DNA from: Eupeodes corollae
Taxonomy: Eukaryota; Arthropoda; Insecta; Diptera; Syrphidae
Length of the DNA stretch: 64,000 bases
Assembly: GCF_945859685.1 (NCBI RefSeq)
Contig: NC_079147.1
Coordinates: 141,818,645-141,882,644 of the forward strand
Direction: 5' to 3'
Positions 1 through 11,294 of the stretch are shown piece after piece. The notes beneath the pieces are model-generated. The model was given only the letters and a program-made list of their open reading frames with translations, ran no database searches and was not told the DNA's origin. Positions within the stretch are counted from its first letter, which is position 1, and each line of letters starts with the position of its first letter. A program made the translations under genes and the position numbers.

Positions 1-199
1 CACTCGATTAAACCAAAATGTGTGCTGCCAATGCTCGATTGTATCGACTAAACTCGGTTGTATCAAGTCACGTGCTGGCACCCCTGAAGGCTTCACCGAT
101 CCGTGCTTCTTGGAAGTCAATAGTTCCGACAACCGCAAATTTTGTCATGTCTGCATTCTTAACCATATTTCTGATCGGTGATATGGACACTTAAGCACA

Positions 200-485
200 G
201 AATAGAGCTAACTGCGACAAAACACAATCGGTATTCTGCGCGAGGGGTTTTACGACTGAGTTATCTCAAGCCGAAAGGGACAAAAATCGTATGAATTGAC
301 TCCTTTGGACTTTTTCTTGTGGGGCTTTCATAAGTTTCAGGTCTATGTTAATAAGCCACAAAACACCGTATCCCGCAAAAAAAAAACATTAGCGATTGCA
401 TCGGTCAAATTTAGCCTAAGCCATTGAAAAGTGGACTTTTCGAATGCGTGCCACCGAAGCGAAGCTTCAATGGCAACTTTGTTAT
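200..485 (+). pseudogene. mariner/IS630-type transposase relic (C-terminal part)
   Basis: A degraded piece of a DDE transposase of the Tc1/mariner (IS630-like) superfamily. From about base 296 one frame reads LTPLDFFLWGFHKFQVY followed by NKPQ, the conserved block just before the last catalytic acidic residue region in this family. After a frame break, KWTFRMRATEAKLQ near 430-465 resembles the family's C-terminal W-x-x-R motif. Stops and frame shifts interrupt it and the N-terminal two thirds are missing, so it cannot make a working enzyme. No inverted repeats were seen beside it. Related relics lie at 6226, 22565-23194 and 62890-63310. The LTPLDFFLWG block is the main support; the rest is weaker. 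Confidence 0.65.
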
Positions 486-1210
486 TGTGTATTAATTTTC
501 AAACCTACAATAACGTTTAAATATTGTCTGTATTTTTCAAAAAATTCTCATTACTTGTAAGTATTCAGCTACAATACATAAACCTTAAGAAAAAAAAGAA
601 AGTGGAAGAATTTATGCTAAAAAAAAAAATTGAAATTGATTGAAAACTTTGAGTTTTGGGCCAAATTATTATTATTAAAGAATTTAAACTGCTGCAACCC
701 GTAGTGTTGGAGATATTCCAGGTTTCTTGCTTTTTCGTCAAACTTTAAAATTGGACATAAGCATACAACAAAACAATAGCAATTTTTCAGTATCCAAAAA
801 GTATATTCTCTTTCTGACAATTGTCAGCATTCAGAAAATGCTCAAGAAGCGCGAAACAAAGACGAACGAAGATGTTTATCATACCTTACCAAATATATCT
901 TAACCTTTTTTTTTCTAGTCTAGACAAAACTAGAACATACTTAATGAATGAATAATTCGATAAAGCTACTACAAATGAAGGATTGAATACTTGTGCTGCT
1001 GGAATCTTCTACAAACTGCAGTACATTAAAAATAACAAAGTGTTTTAAAAATGGTTCGAAACGATGTTACTCACATTTGTTCGGATTCTTAGAAGATCCT
1101 AGAGACTTGATTTGTAAAATTCTAATAAGAGTATCCGATATTTTTTAATCCATTTTTCTTGGTGTAACAATCGCTAGAATTTTGTAAATTAGGGTAAGCA
1201 CTTGTCATAA
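486..1210. other. AT-rich non-coding stretch, nothing recognised
   Basis: Simple AT-rich sequence with A-runs. The only open frame (minus strand, 617-820, 67 codons) has low-complexity composition and no motif, and I take it as chance. Confidence 0.5.
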
Positions 1211-1214
1211 GTTC

Positions 1215-1465
1215 AGTAACGCTACTAATTAGTGTTCTTAAACAAAAATAATATATTGAATATTTAATTATAAGTGTAACAGGATCTGCTCAAATGAGCT
1301 GTGAATGTGATATTTTACTGCGGTAAAAAGCAGTTTAGGACACTCTCTAATCTTGTAACTATCTCCACACAAAAAACTAATTTATAATATTGTCTCGTTG
1401 CAACGTGAAGGACGGACAAACAAGCAAATAAACAAACAAACAAACAAACAAACAATCAAACTGAC
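1215..1465 (+). repeat. (CAAA)n-tailed dispersed repeat, copy 1
   Basis: One of three same-strand copies in the window (others near 34463-34721 and 40330-40536). Shared blocks in order are a motif like GAGCTGT, then ACACTCTCTA followed by TTGTAA or CGTAAT, then ACACAAAA, then ATATTG with a C/G-rich GTTGCR motif, then AAGGACRGACAAAC, ending in a CAAA microsatellite (here about 1417-1456). A short tandem repeat at one end, always the same end, is what retroposed sequences such as SINEs or 5'-truncated LINE 3' UTRs show. No coding potential and no pol III box was recognised. The parent element is unknown. Confidence 0.65.
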
Positions 1466-2825
1466 TTCCATTTAAAATATTAATAAAGATTGCGTTCAAA
1501 CAATAGTTTGTCGAGAATTAGCAAATAGTCTCAATAAACCAGTGAAAGACAACTTAATCCAGCCCTGGACGAAATGAGGCCTACTCATAATAAAATACAA
1601 AATATCAGAATATGAAAAGAAAAAACACAACCATCACACAAATTAAAGCATAAAATTAACTTTCATTATATTGACGTTTAGATATACATGTGTACATAGG
1701 TATACCTAGGCACGGTATGCTTCCATATATACTTACAAACTCCCCCATATATGTACAAGTATGAAAGTATGTATGTATATTTTGTAATGTTTGATATAAA
1801 TTTTATTGATTAGGAGGGTGTGGATTGGTGGTGCGGTTAACGCTATTTATTATTGAATATTTTTTTTCCTATTTTTGAAATCTAGAATAAAAAAAAATCT
1901 AATTTACCAGCATGACTATTGGATATGATATGAACGCGGTTATGGGCCTCATTCAAATGGATTTAATTAAAATTAATGTGCAAACAGAATGCAATTAAAT
2001 AATTTATCGAAAGTAGCTATCCTACTAATATACTACAATAGATACCTATACAAGAAAACCATTCATCATACTTCTACTACTTGTAGGTATATCAGAACAT
2101 GCATATGATAGAATACGGGACAGAAAAGGTAATTTATCTTGAATTCTCAGAACAACGAAAGCAATCAGTCAAACAAAAAAAAAATAATAAAAAAGTATAA
2201 CTTTGAAAAACGAAATTGTATACATTGTGGATATGTACTGTACTTAGATATTTTGATGTATACCTATGTTACGTGAATATCGAACAGCAATGTCATTCGT
2301 TGTCGGCGACACTGGCACCCACTAAAATAGATTTGAAAAATATCTTTAGCTAGTCTATAGATAACAATTGAAAACTTATGTCGGTAAGAACAAATAAAAA
2401 TATAGATACATTTTGATTTCTAGCATTAATACAAATTTTTAACTTCTTATTATTCTTAAAAAATTGAAACTTCAGTATTTGACATTTCAAAAGTTTCTAA
2501 GTGGATGATGCACTTTGCACTTTCTACGTCAAATGTCAAAATCAAAAATACTTAACTGCCAATATGACAGATGATAATCTTACACTTACATTTAAGTACA
2601 AGATACGGAGAACTAAATGTGAAAAAGTGTGCGTAAAACAATGCAAATGCCAAACACATCCTTTTATTAAGTCATCAGACCAATCAAGTTGCTTTATTTT
2701 GAAAATTTCATGGGAGCGTTCCAAAACGGGATCACATAGTCTTAAATAAGAAAATTAACTATTAAAAGTCAACCAAAATAAAAGCTGTAAGTGTGTATGA
2801 AATGTCCATACTTTTATATTCTGAG
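1466..2825. other. AT-rich non-coding stretch
   Basis: No recognisable gene. An 82-codon frame on the plus strand (2501-2749) encodes a lysine- and cysteine-containing peptide with no family motif and is overlapped by a frame on the other strand, so it is probably chance. ATATGTA-rich runs near 1680-1790 are low-complexity. Confidence 0.45.
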
Positions 2826-3126
2826 AACAAGGAATGACCATTTCTCCAAACGGCTACGACGACGATTCGAATTCTGTTGTCAGGGAGATATCAACATTTA
2901 ACCTAGGCGAAGCAAAATAATAATTCCGCCAGTACAACGTCCAAGAAGTGAAAAAAGCTCGGTCTAATTTAAAGACCAACAAAGCTTCTGGAGCTGCTGG
3001 AACATGATAGCACCGCTCCCGAATTTTTGAAAACAGCAGGCGATGACGTGGTAAAAAGTATGCACCAACTCTTCTGCATCTGTATCTGACAGCATTTATA
3101 GAGCTACGTCTAATTTTAACATCCCT
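2826..3126 (+). pseudogene. RTE-clade LINE relic, reverse transcriptase fragment
   Basis: A short, broken piece of the RTE-type ORF2 reverse transcriptase. In shifting frames it shows the linker seen in the better copies, then KTNKASGA, the equivalent of SNKAAGAD in those copies, then APEFLKTAGDDVVKSMHQL, and after an internal deletion DSIYRA with NFNIPA. It ends directly where the next RTE fragment begins at about 3127, in the same orientation. It is more diverged than that neighbour, so it looks like an older, separate insertion, although an internal rearrangement of a single element is possible. Confidence 0.7.
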
Positions 3127-4679
3127 GCCAAATTGGAAAACCAGTGGCAACATTGCCTTGAAGCCCTCAGAGATGCCACTTTTAAAGTGCTAGGTTTCAC
3201 ACGGCCACCACAGCGAAACCCCTGGCCCTGGTTTGACGACGAATGCCAGCAAGCGTACGCAGCGAAACAAGAGGCATACAAAACAAGAGCTGCCCACGAG
3301 CACTACAAACAGAAGAGGAGAGAGGAACACCGGCTTCTTAGATGGAAAAAAAGAGAGCATGAGAAGCGCGCGATCGAGGAGATAGAGGGATTTCACAACA
3401 GAAATGAGGTTCGTAAATTTAACCAAAAGGTAAAAAAAACCTCCCAAGGGTACCAGCCAAAAACCGAAGCCTGTAAAGACGATCAGAAGAATATCGTAGT
3501 AGAACCACAGTCGATGCTGAGAATATGGAAAGATCACTTCTCCAAATTATATAACAGCGATGACGAACCAAATTCCGCTGTAAGGGGGATAGAACCACTC
3601 AACCTCGGCGACGCAGATCAACAATTCCGCCTACCCGACCTTGACGAAGTGAAGATAGTTGCATCTAAACTTAAGTCAAACAAAGCTGCTGGAGCTGACG
3701 GCATCGCTGCCGAACTATTCAAAGCAGCAGGCGATGACTTGGTAGGGAGCATGCACCAACTCATCTACAAAATATGGTCGGAAGAAAGCATGCCCGATGA
3801 GTGGAATCTCAGCATAGTTTGTCCGATACCTAAAAAAAGAGACCATCTAAACTGCGTCAACTACAGAGGCATCAGTCTCCTTAACATTGCGAAAAAGTTC
3901 CTCTCTGCCGTATTATGTGAACGTCTGAAGCCGTTCCTCAACAACCTGATAAGTTCTTATCAGTGTGGCTTCAGACCAGGAAAGTCCACTATCGACCAAA
4001 TATTTACACTACGGCAGATCTTGGATAAAACCCAGGAGCTTCAAATCGATACCCACCATCTCTTTATCTATTTTAAAGTCACGTATGACAGCATCCATTA
4101 GGAAGAGCCCTACAGAGCAATGTATAGTTTTGGCATCCCTGTCAAGCTTATCCGTTTGTGCAAAATGACGATGGAGAATACACGCTGCTCTATCAAGGTC
4201 GGAAAAGATCTTACCGATGCATTTGATGTCAAAAAAGATTTTAGACAAGGCGATGCACTGTCATGCAACTTCTTGAACATCGTTCTGGAAAGAATTGTGT
4301 AAAACTCGAGGGAAAAATGTTTCGGGTGATTTTTGGTCCTGTACGCATAAATGGAGAATGGAGGAGAAGATAAAACGACGAACTTTACAGGCTGTACAGC
4401 GACACTGACCTAGTAAGCAGAATTAAAGTCCAACGGCTTAGATGGCTGGGTCAGGTAGAGCGGATGGACATTAACGCTACAGCCCGGAAGGTCTTCGAAT
4501 CTAATTCCGAGGGACGACGCAGTAGAAGAAGACCGCTACTCAAGTGGCGAACCCAGGTGGGAGAGGACCTCAACCTGAGAAACTGGAGACAGCTAGCTAG
4601 GGACCAAGCTGGCTGAAGACGCATGTTGGTTGAGGCCCAGGTCCGCCCCGGACTGTAGCGCCACCTTAAGTAAGTAAGT
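3127..4679 (+). mobile_element. RTE-clade LINE copy, internally deleted, with 3' tail
   Basis: ORF2 of an RTE-clade non-LTR retrotransposon, an endonuclease plus reverse transcriptase protein that copies its own RNA into a nicked target. The open frame 3133-4101 (322 codons) covers the basic Lys/Arg/Glu-rich linker and the first reverse transcriptase blocks: SNKAAGADG, MPDEWNLS, NYRGISLLNI, QCGFRPGKST and a damaged DFKAAYDSI motif. A stop ends this frame; 4120-4302 continues with GIPVKLIRLCKM and FRQGDALSC in another frame. About 4303-4315 is a deletion junction that removes the YADD catalytic block. The sequence then resumes with RVIFGPVRING and the WLGQVERMD C-terminal region. It ends CGCCACCTTAAGTAAGTAAG, and the (TAAG)n tail is typical of this clade. 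The endonuclease is absent (5' truncation). Dead copy. Confidence 0.88.
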
Positions 4680-5246
4680 GCCAAATTGGTCCATTTGTTC
4701 GGTATGCCGATGGAGAATGCACGTTGCTCTATCAAGGTTGGAGAAGATCTAACCTCTCGATGATTTTAATATTAAAAAAGGTTTTAGACAATTCAATGCA
4801 CGACTTCTTTAACATCGTTCTGGAAAGAATAGTGCAAAACTGAATCGTCAAATCACAATTTTTCAAAGGTTCTTCCAATTACTCGGATACGCTGATATTT
4901 ACGCTATAACTTTGAAAATGTTTTGGACTTTGTCTTAATAGGCTGAAAATGAGTCTTGAAAACCGCTGCTTCCTAAGACAGAGAAACACAATGAGTAGCT
5001 AAGTCCTATCTCAAGCAACTAAAGTCGACCTCTATTAAACACTCATCATCCCGGTTCGCATTTATGGCAATGGGGATTAGACCTTGTCAAGGCAAGATGA
5101 GAACGTCTTAAAAGGGTTCGAGAAAAAAATTGTTTTGGTGATTTTCAGTGTCATTATAGATGTCCTCAAAAAACTTGACGTACGAAATTGGAGATAAAGG
5201 CAATATTAGGCATGTTGGTTAAGGTAGCACCAACTAAAGTAAGTTA
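4680..5246 (+). pseudogene. RTE-clade LINE relic, 3' part, abutting the previous copy
   Basis: Starts immediately after the (TAAG)n tail of the preceding RTE copy and carries the same ORF2 region again, heavily decayed. Recognisable pieces are FFNIVLERIVQN, an eroded LLGYAD block near 4880-4900 (the YADD site, no longer intact), LVLIPV-like sequence with a GAEAWT-like block near 5050-5090, and a final AAGTAAGTTAA resembling the family's tail. There are many stops and indels. With the fragments at 2826 and 3127 it forms a head-to-tail row of three RTE pieces. Confidence 0.7.
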
Positions 5247-6225
5247 ATGATTCAGATTTTAACCATTACTTGGGTTGTTGTTTCTTGCAGCTTTAATTGT
5301 TATGATTCTCTTAACACACCTATTTTTACAATAATCCGAGGTGAATTCGAAAATTTGAAGAATTTTTTGGTGATTATTGTAAATTAATGAATAAGTTTAA
5401 TATTAAGTGATGTTTTAAATAATGATTTTTAAAACAAAACTGTTAACTGGATGTCTCATTGAATAAAATTAATCAAACATTTTAAAACAGCGAAACTTGA
5501 GAACTGAAAAAAGAGATTTGGCTGTCAAAACGAAACTAATTCACCTCACTCAAATTTGCAATAACAATGATGTTAAAGAAAGGAATACTTTTGGACAAAA
5601 ATCTTTACGAAAACTGAATCATTACTACTTTTTTGATAGTGATTCTAATATTGATATATGTACATATGTTGAATGTCAAATTAGAAAGAATATTCAACTC
5701 TTTCTTTAGAACGTCTTGTTTTTTCACCACACCTAACATGACATTTCTCTTTTAAATTGCGTTCAACTTTTTGTGTTGTTGACTTCAAATAGAATATTGA
5801 AAGTTAGTAAATATTACTGTCACATGTTATTTTAACTACGAAGCAACTTTTTGTTGTGTTTTTTTAAGTCTCGTTGAATTGAAAATGACGACCTTTGGTT
5901 TTGTGTGAATCACAAAAGATAATTTATCGTGACTTTCCCATCACAATACTTACATAGATACAATCATATCATGTTTTCTATTGTTTTTAGAGTTCTTTGT
6001 AGGCAGAATTTTTTATAATAGGTTTTTATATTCCATTACAACAGAGAACAATGATGTAAGTTTTAGGGGATTCTATTTTTTTAACACAAACACAAATTTG
6101 CTTTAATGTTTTATTTTTATTTTTGTAAATGAATCATTTTTTATTGAAGGTAAATTATTGTATTTTAAAAGAACAAGCATTCAAAACTAGTGCACAGATA
6201 TTTTATAGCAAACATATTATTTTAG
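5247..6225. other. AT-rich non-coding stretch, nothing recognised
   Basis: No gene, repeat family or RNA gene was identified. A 70-codon frame at 5497-5709 has no motif. Confidence 0.45.
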
Positions 6226-6400
6226 TTGATTCAACCGAATTTCATAAAACAAAATATCATTAAAATCGGAAAAGGCGTTAAAATTATCAAAATTTACTTT
6301 AAGATTGGTGATGCGAACATAGCCACATTTCGGGTATTACGTGAAGATTTTGATCATCATTATCGGTCGATGATGAAAATCTTGAATTTTAAAAATTCAA
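6226..6400 (+). pseudogene. mariner/IS630-type transposase relic (N-terminal DNA-binding part)
   Basis: The frame starting at 6226 contains KIIKIYFKIGDANIATFRVLREDFDHH. The pattern (V/I)KIY-(F/Y)K-x-GD-x-A-x-(A)T-(F/Y)R-x-LRED(F/Y) matches the N-terminal helix-turn-helix region of the same transposase family whose relic at 22565-23194 reads DSATATYRALREDYGLHN. Beyond about base 6400 the resemblance stops and the rest of the frame to 6489 looks random. Only this N-terminal fragment survives, with no catalytic domain and no visible terminal repeats. The match is short, so confidence is moderate. Confidence 0.55.
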
Positions 6401-6826
6401 TTATTACAAATCATTTATTGAATTCAACTCAAAAATTGGATTCATTGAATTCGCCTAAAGTTAGGGACTGCAAATTTTGCAATCGCTAATCATTTGAACT
6501 TAAAAAGATTGCAATGATTTGTTCTAATGATTTGAATGCAATCATTTGCGGACTTCAAGTGAACACTATGAATTGAAATGAAATAGAATGCATTAACTTT
6601 CAAATGATTGCAATCAAAGGATAAGAGAAAAAATAATCAATCTTTATATTAAATTCATTAAAGACTGTATTTTTTTGTAAAGAAATTTAAAGGTAGTTGA
6701 AGTGTTACCATTGCATCATCGTGAGGTACACTTAATCGAGAATAGTACTACTGTAAGTGCAAGTGTGTCTAATAGTTCGAATTCATCGATTTTTCTGTCG
6801 CAGCAGTAATTGCACTTGTCGTAATG
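6401..6826. other. AT-rich non-coding stretch
   Basis: Contains repeated AATCATTTG/CAAATGATTG words around 6480-6620, giving local inverted and direct repetition, but no gene. Confidence 0.4.
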
Positions 6827-7840
6827 GTCTTTTCACACCAAGTCCAAAACCCGGTTTTCGCGAAATTATCGGTTTTGCCGAAAACCTACATCGAAAACTC
6901 AAGTTTTCCCATACATTTTTAGTGAAACACAAGTTTTCGTAAACCACAAGTTTTATATAAAACCTCTCGAAAACTAGTAAGAATTTAAAGTTGAACTAAA
7001 CAAACAAACCTTTCGAAACCTGTCAAAACAAATATTTCATTTTGAAATAAATTTGGTCGTGGTCAGTAATATTATTTATACAATTTCTTTACAACATAAG
7101 AAATATTTATTTGTTTCATAATTGTTTTATAATCCTCCAGAGTTTCAAACGCTCTCTGTTAAGCGAGGAACCGGAATTCACTATGGCTACTGGCGTGACG
7201 ACCCTAAGGACAATGAAAACTTGCTCATAGTTCGTAATGACGTTTCCAAGGGATGCGTCATCGAACTCGTCGCCACAAATATGTTCGACGCTTTCGTTCA
7301 CTACCGGGAGAAAGACTAACCGGTAACTCCGTTCAATAACAAGGATTTGGGATATATGCGAAAGGCGATAAGTTCATTTGTGGAGGAGAATAAGTATGAA
7401 AGAAAATTTCTAGTCGCTAAGTCGCAGCGGGCTAGGAAAACTTGCGCCAAAACATTCCAAAATGTGGGAATCGTTGTTCCAGTGAATAAAACCACAACAG
7501 TGGGCTATCGCAACTTGATGAATAACCTGCCAACATCAAGAAGATCCTCAGTGCATTGGACAAACCAGGCGAGTCCTCAAAGGAAGAAGCCAAAGAGATA
7601 GTCATGGAGAAAATGCATTTCATAATAACAGCTTCAGTGATCGCTTTGGATGAGTGTGATTTTGGTACGAATCTGGAACTAGGAATTGAGCTTTTCTGCT
7701 CCGCCATAAGGACCAACACAGAATCGTTAAGAATCTAAGCAACCCCACTTGGACGGCCACAATATATGGTGATTCTGTCAAATGTCAAATGAAAACGTGA
7801 AAGCCGAAAACACGGTTTTGTTTTTGGTGTGAAAAAGCTA
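6827..7840. mobile_element. putative non-autonomous element bounded by inverted repeats, carrying an HPF1-like fragment
   Basis: The left segment about 6829-6861 (core TTTTCACACCAA, CCAAAACC, GGTTTTCG) and the right segment about 7802-7836 (reverse complement core TTTTCACACCAA, CAAAACC, GTTTTCG) match as inverted repeats over roughly 31 positions with five mismatches. Between them lie short GTTTTCG/CGAAAAC words and the broken HPF1-like sequence. No transposase is present, and no clear target-site duplication was found at the edges. A DNA transposon that captured a host gene piece is the simplest reading. The alternative is that the inverted repeats and the pseudogene are neighbours by chance. 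Confidence 0.45.
7122..7738 (+). pseudogene. HPF1-like (histone PARylation factor 1) pseudogene fragment
   Basis: HPF1 is a nuclear protein that completes the active site of PARP1/2 so that serine residues on histones can be ADP-ribosylated at DNA breaks. Here the translated fragment reads NPPEFQTL, GIHYGYWRDDP, NDVSKGC and NMFDAF, continues after an in-frame TAA at 7317-7319 with KTFQNVGIVVPVNK and VGYRNL, then shifts frame near 7530 and continues NIKKILSAL and DECDFGTNLELGIELFC. These blocks occur in the order seen in the C-terminal domain of animal HPF1, and the Asp-Glu pair of DECDFG is the position I recall as functionally critical in human HPF1. The N-terminal half and the extreme C-terminus are missing. 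One nonsense codon, one frameshift and no introns in the stretch point to a dead, possibly retroposed or transposon-captured copy rather than the working gene. Confidence 0.8.
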
Positions 7841-9982
7841 TAAAGCTCGTTTTTGGCTAGGGTGCTTCTATCAAAACGAATCACTAAGACGCACAACACG
7901 ACCAATTTTTACTTTTAAACGTGAGAAGGTTCCTTGCCCCGAAACCGAAATTTAAGGCTTTGGTGAAGTCAATTTTCAAATGCTAGATATTCGATGTTGG
8001 CCACGCAAAAGACCCTGTTTGCATAAATAATTCCCAAAATAAAGTAAATAAATCAAAACCTACTTTACCCAAGTTTTGGTCCAGATACAGCTCGAGATGA
8101 TTGGATGAGTTGTTTCAGCATTACCTGCAAAGAGCTGCATGTTGCACATCTCCTCGAGGTAGCTTTTTGACTAATATTGATTGAGCGGACATTATTTTTG
8201 TTACCATGAAATTTCGAGATTACTCTGAGCCAACAAACATCTTTATAGTCCCAATAACAGTCTTCAAAACTCCATTTTTCGCAATTTTGTCTTCTTTAAA
8301 TAAGTATAAACAAAAAATACAGCCCTCTTCTGAATATCAATGTTTAAAGCATTTGATAAACGCTTCTTATCTGTTTATTTTTTTTTTCGTCATAAGATTG
8401 TCAATAAAATAAAACGCTTTTATCTTTAAAACAGCTTTTCAATCACATGTAGGTACATAATGAGTCTATACTTAATTACTGCAAACAAAGCATAGATTTT
8501 GTGTTCTTTGTTAAATAAAAACAGTTTCTTTTTACTACATATACATTTCTAATAAAATTTTAAGTTATTTAAGAACTTAAAGATTTTATTTTTCGTCATA
8601 GAAATTCAAATTTCGGGAAAGTCAAGAAAAGGCAGGTTTTTAATATTTTAAAATGAACTTACTTTTGTGTCCACTTTTTAATCTCTTAGAAATAAATTTC
8701 TAAAAAATACTTAAAATAATTTACTATTAGTTTTTTTTAAGCTTTAAATGTTGAAAGTTTTGGTTGAATTTTAAGAGAGGCACTTTTTGTTTAAATTATA
8801 AATTTGTATTTTATAAATCCCTCTAACATATGAAGTTTTTGAAATGTGTCTTTTTAAGGCTAACAAAATAGTTAATTAATTGTATGATTTTTCAAAGTAC
8901 GCAACCTATTAACATAGTTTCGTTTGATACTGAAAATTCAATAATAGATTAAAAAAATCAACAAAAATTTTATTGGGAAGAAAATAGTTCACAATTCAGG
9001 ATTTTCAAAAGATGGTATCTGAAAAACCCAATAGTGATTTTATGGTTGGATTTCGAATTTATTCCAATTTTAATTTTAGAGGTTTGAAAAAAAAAATAAT
9101 AAATACAAAAACTTAATACATTTGATGTTTTTATCATATTTTTGATAATTCTTTTTTAAATGTAAGCTAAGAATGGTAATATTTCAATATTACAATTTTA
9201 AGGTTACAAAGTATAACTTATAAAATAAAACAGATTACTTGATAAGCCCAAATATTTTCACTCCCAAATTGGATATGCTGAAAGATTTTTTTTTTCAGCT
9301 ACGTTCTACATTTCACTTTGACTTGAAATCAAATTGAAACCCATTCAAAATGAAAATTGAAGTTTTGAAATGTACTCTTATCGTTATTGATTTCTTTTTT
9401 TTCGAAGTTAAAATGAAGTAAATTTTCATGTTCTACATTTTGATTTCTGGGATTTTCAAGTGATTTCATTTAAGACTGGATTAAGTCAGCAATATTTGAA
9501 CTCAACAAGAAAAAATTGTTTTGAAACAGAATAAATGTAAATTACAGCAAATGAAGCTATGAAAAGTTGCTGATTCCACATCATATTTAAAACATTAAGA
9601 ATAAAACAAATTTCCTTACAAAATCTGAAGACACTTTTTCGACAGTGCTTCATGGCAACATTAGTCTTTTTCAACCGATATTTGGAAAAATCCTGGAAAT
9701 CAATTTCACTCGATTTCGGGAATCTAACTGAAAAGCTTGTATTTTTTATGGCTTCCAAAAACAATAATATCGACTTTAATAGGTAGATTTATTTTTAAAA
9801 TAATTAAAAAGCTTTACACAAATATTGTGGTAATTATTTTATTGAACCAATTTCAAAATAAAATCTACTACTGTTGGAAAGATATGGCTTTTGAGATGTA
9901 CAGGGTATAACTTAGACATCCCTTATCATATATTAAATTTTCCATTTTTGTTCACTTGATATTGTGGGAAAAATTGTTTTTT
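7841..9982. other. AT-rich non-coding stretch, nothing recognised
   Basis: Long AT-rich sequence with many T- and A-runs. Open frames at 8206-8412 (plus) and 9486-9764 (minus, 92 codons) show no family motif and have AT-driven composition. Confidence 0.45.
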
Positions 9983-10045
9983 TAACATTTCTTGACGTTT
10001 AAAAGTCCGTAGAATATAATTAAAAGATTTTTAGAGTTTATTTTC
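9983..10045 (+). repeat. short diverged fragment of the family E left end
   Basis: The words ACATTTCTTGACGTTT, then GTCCGTAGA and AAAAGATTTTTAGAG appear in the same order and spacing as in the left part of family E (ACATTTCTCGACGTTTCAAG ... CCTAGAGTCGAAATAAAAGATTTTTAGAG). The terminal palindrome and everything downstream are missing. It is short and diverged, so moderate confidence only. Confidence 0.5.
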
Positions 10046-10149
10046 TTTTATTTTCACAAACTGACACAAACATGTTTGAATGTTCGATTTTTAACAAAAA
10101 CCAATTAGAAAATTAGTTAGCAGAAATAAAAAAAACATTTTAAGATTTG

Positions 10150-10890
10150 GACCGACTTAGGTAAGGTTAGGTCAGTAAAACAACATGAATCTTGAGGCTT
10201 ATTCTAAGCTCAATGAAACTAGTTAGGACCCTTACGAAACGTGATGGTCTGAATATGTTACTATGATTTAAATCGTTTGTATCTTTTTAGAAGAATTCTT
10301 CTAGGCAATTTTTGCGTTTTTGAGCTAGAGCAGGGCATGTACAGAGAAGGTGAGGAACTGTTTCTTTCTCTTCCTCATCCATACAGCTTCAAAAAGTCAT
10401 TTGAGAATACCCCTAGCCACGTGGCGTGCTTTGTTATTAGACAGTGCGCGGCAATGGCACCGATTTTCGAGCTTATATGCGATCTGCTTGGAGATAGCAA
10501 GCACCTTGATCGCTTTAAATCTAGTGTTGGCCAAACGTGGTAGAATAAGTTGTACTGTACCATTCCTGGCAAGTTCATCTACCTTACACTTTTTTGTAAT
10601 GTCTCTATGACCCGGTACCCAGCAAAGTTGAATATTAAACTGCTATGCCATCTCCATTAAAGACGATCGACAGTTATGGACTGTTTTAGAGTTTGTAGAG
10701 ACAGAGTCCATAGACTTGATACCGGCCTGACTATCTGAGAAAATATGGATATCAGATGTTGATATCACGTTTTCTTTAAGGCAGGACAAGACAGGACTTC
10801 TTTTATCGCCAAAGGTTCCGCCTGGAACAAGTTGCAATGATTGGTAAGGCAAAATCGGAGACTTAATTTCAGTCGTTCAAAGTAAACACC
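10150..10890 (-). pseudogene. LINE ORF2 relic with RNase H domain (R1/I-like group)
   Basis: On the minus strand, 10852-10643 translates to a frame containing GTFGDKRSPVLSCL, IFSDSQAGIKSMDS and CRSSLMEMA; read on through a stop this gives LCWVPGHRDITKKCKVDELAR. SDSQAxI and WVPGH followed by VDELAR are hallmarks of the RNase H domain that ends the ORF2 of several insect LINE groups. The catalytic-site region is recognisable but stops interrupt the frame. Further downstream on the same strand CPALAQKRKNCLEEFF resembles the cysteine-containing C-terminal tail of those proteins. The reverse transcriptase part is absent. Which clade it belongs to (R1, LOA, I) cannot be decided by eye. A related tail occurs at 41360-41630. 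Confidence 0.72.
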
Positions 10891-11294
10891 TCCAACAACC
10901 CCTTCTTATGTTTTTGATACATTTGTATAAAAAATTACTGAGTCGTCTTACAGGAATACAATATCCTCCCAGAAAGATCTGGAAGGTAAAGAAATCTAGA
11001 AGTTTCTATGCAACTCCCTTATTAAGTTGCTAAATAATTCCCTTAACAATAGGTTGAATTTTCCGCCAATATTTTTACAAAAAATGGAAAACTAAAAGTT
11101 GGTAAAAATTGACTTTCGACTCGAATATCTTGAAAAAAATTACTTCCCACTAATTTTGTTTTATGAAGATGTTTCTCCACTTACAAAACATTTCAGGAAA
11201 AACCGTATATAAAAACGTTTTTGAAATGTTTCCCCTTCGTTGAAAATAAATTTCAGAAACTTTAAAGTAACATTTCAAAAATGTTTCTGATTTG
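10891..11294. other. AT-rich non-coding stretch
   Basis: No gene seen. Near its end the words AAATGTTTCTGATTTG occur, and a similar AAATGTTTCTGACTTG occurs at about 12590 on the far side of the family E copy. This could be pre-insertion flank that has been duplicated, but I could not establish it. Confidence 0.35.

Noticed and set aside
2501..2749. 82-codon plus-strand frame with five cysteines
   Set aside because: Cysteine spacing matches no zinc or disulfide family that I know, and there is an overlapping frame on the opposite strand.
9486..9764. 92-codon minus-strand frame
   Set aside because: AT-driven composition and no recognisable motif.
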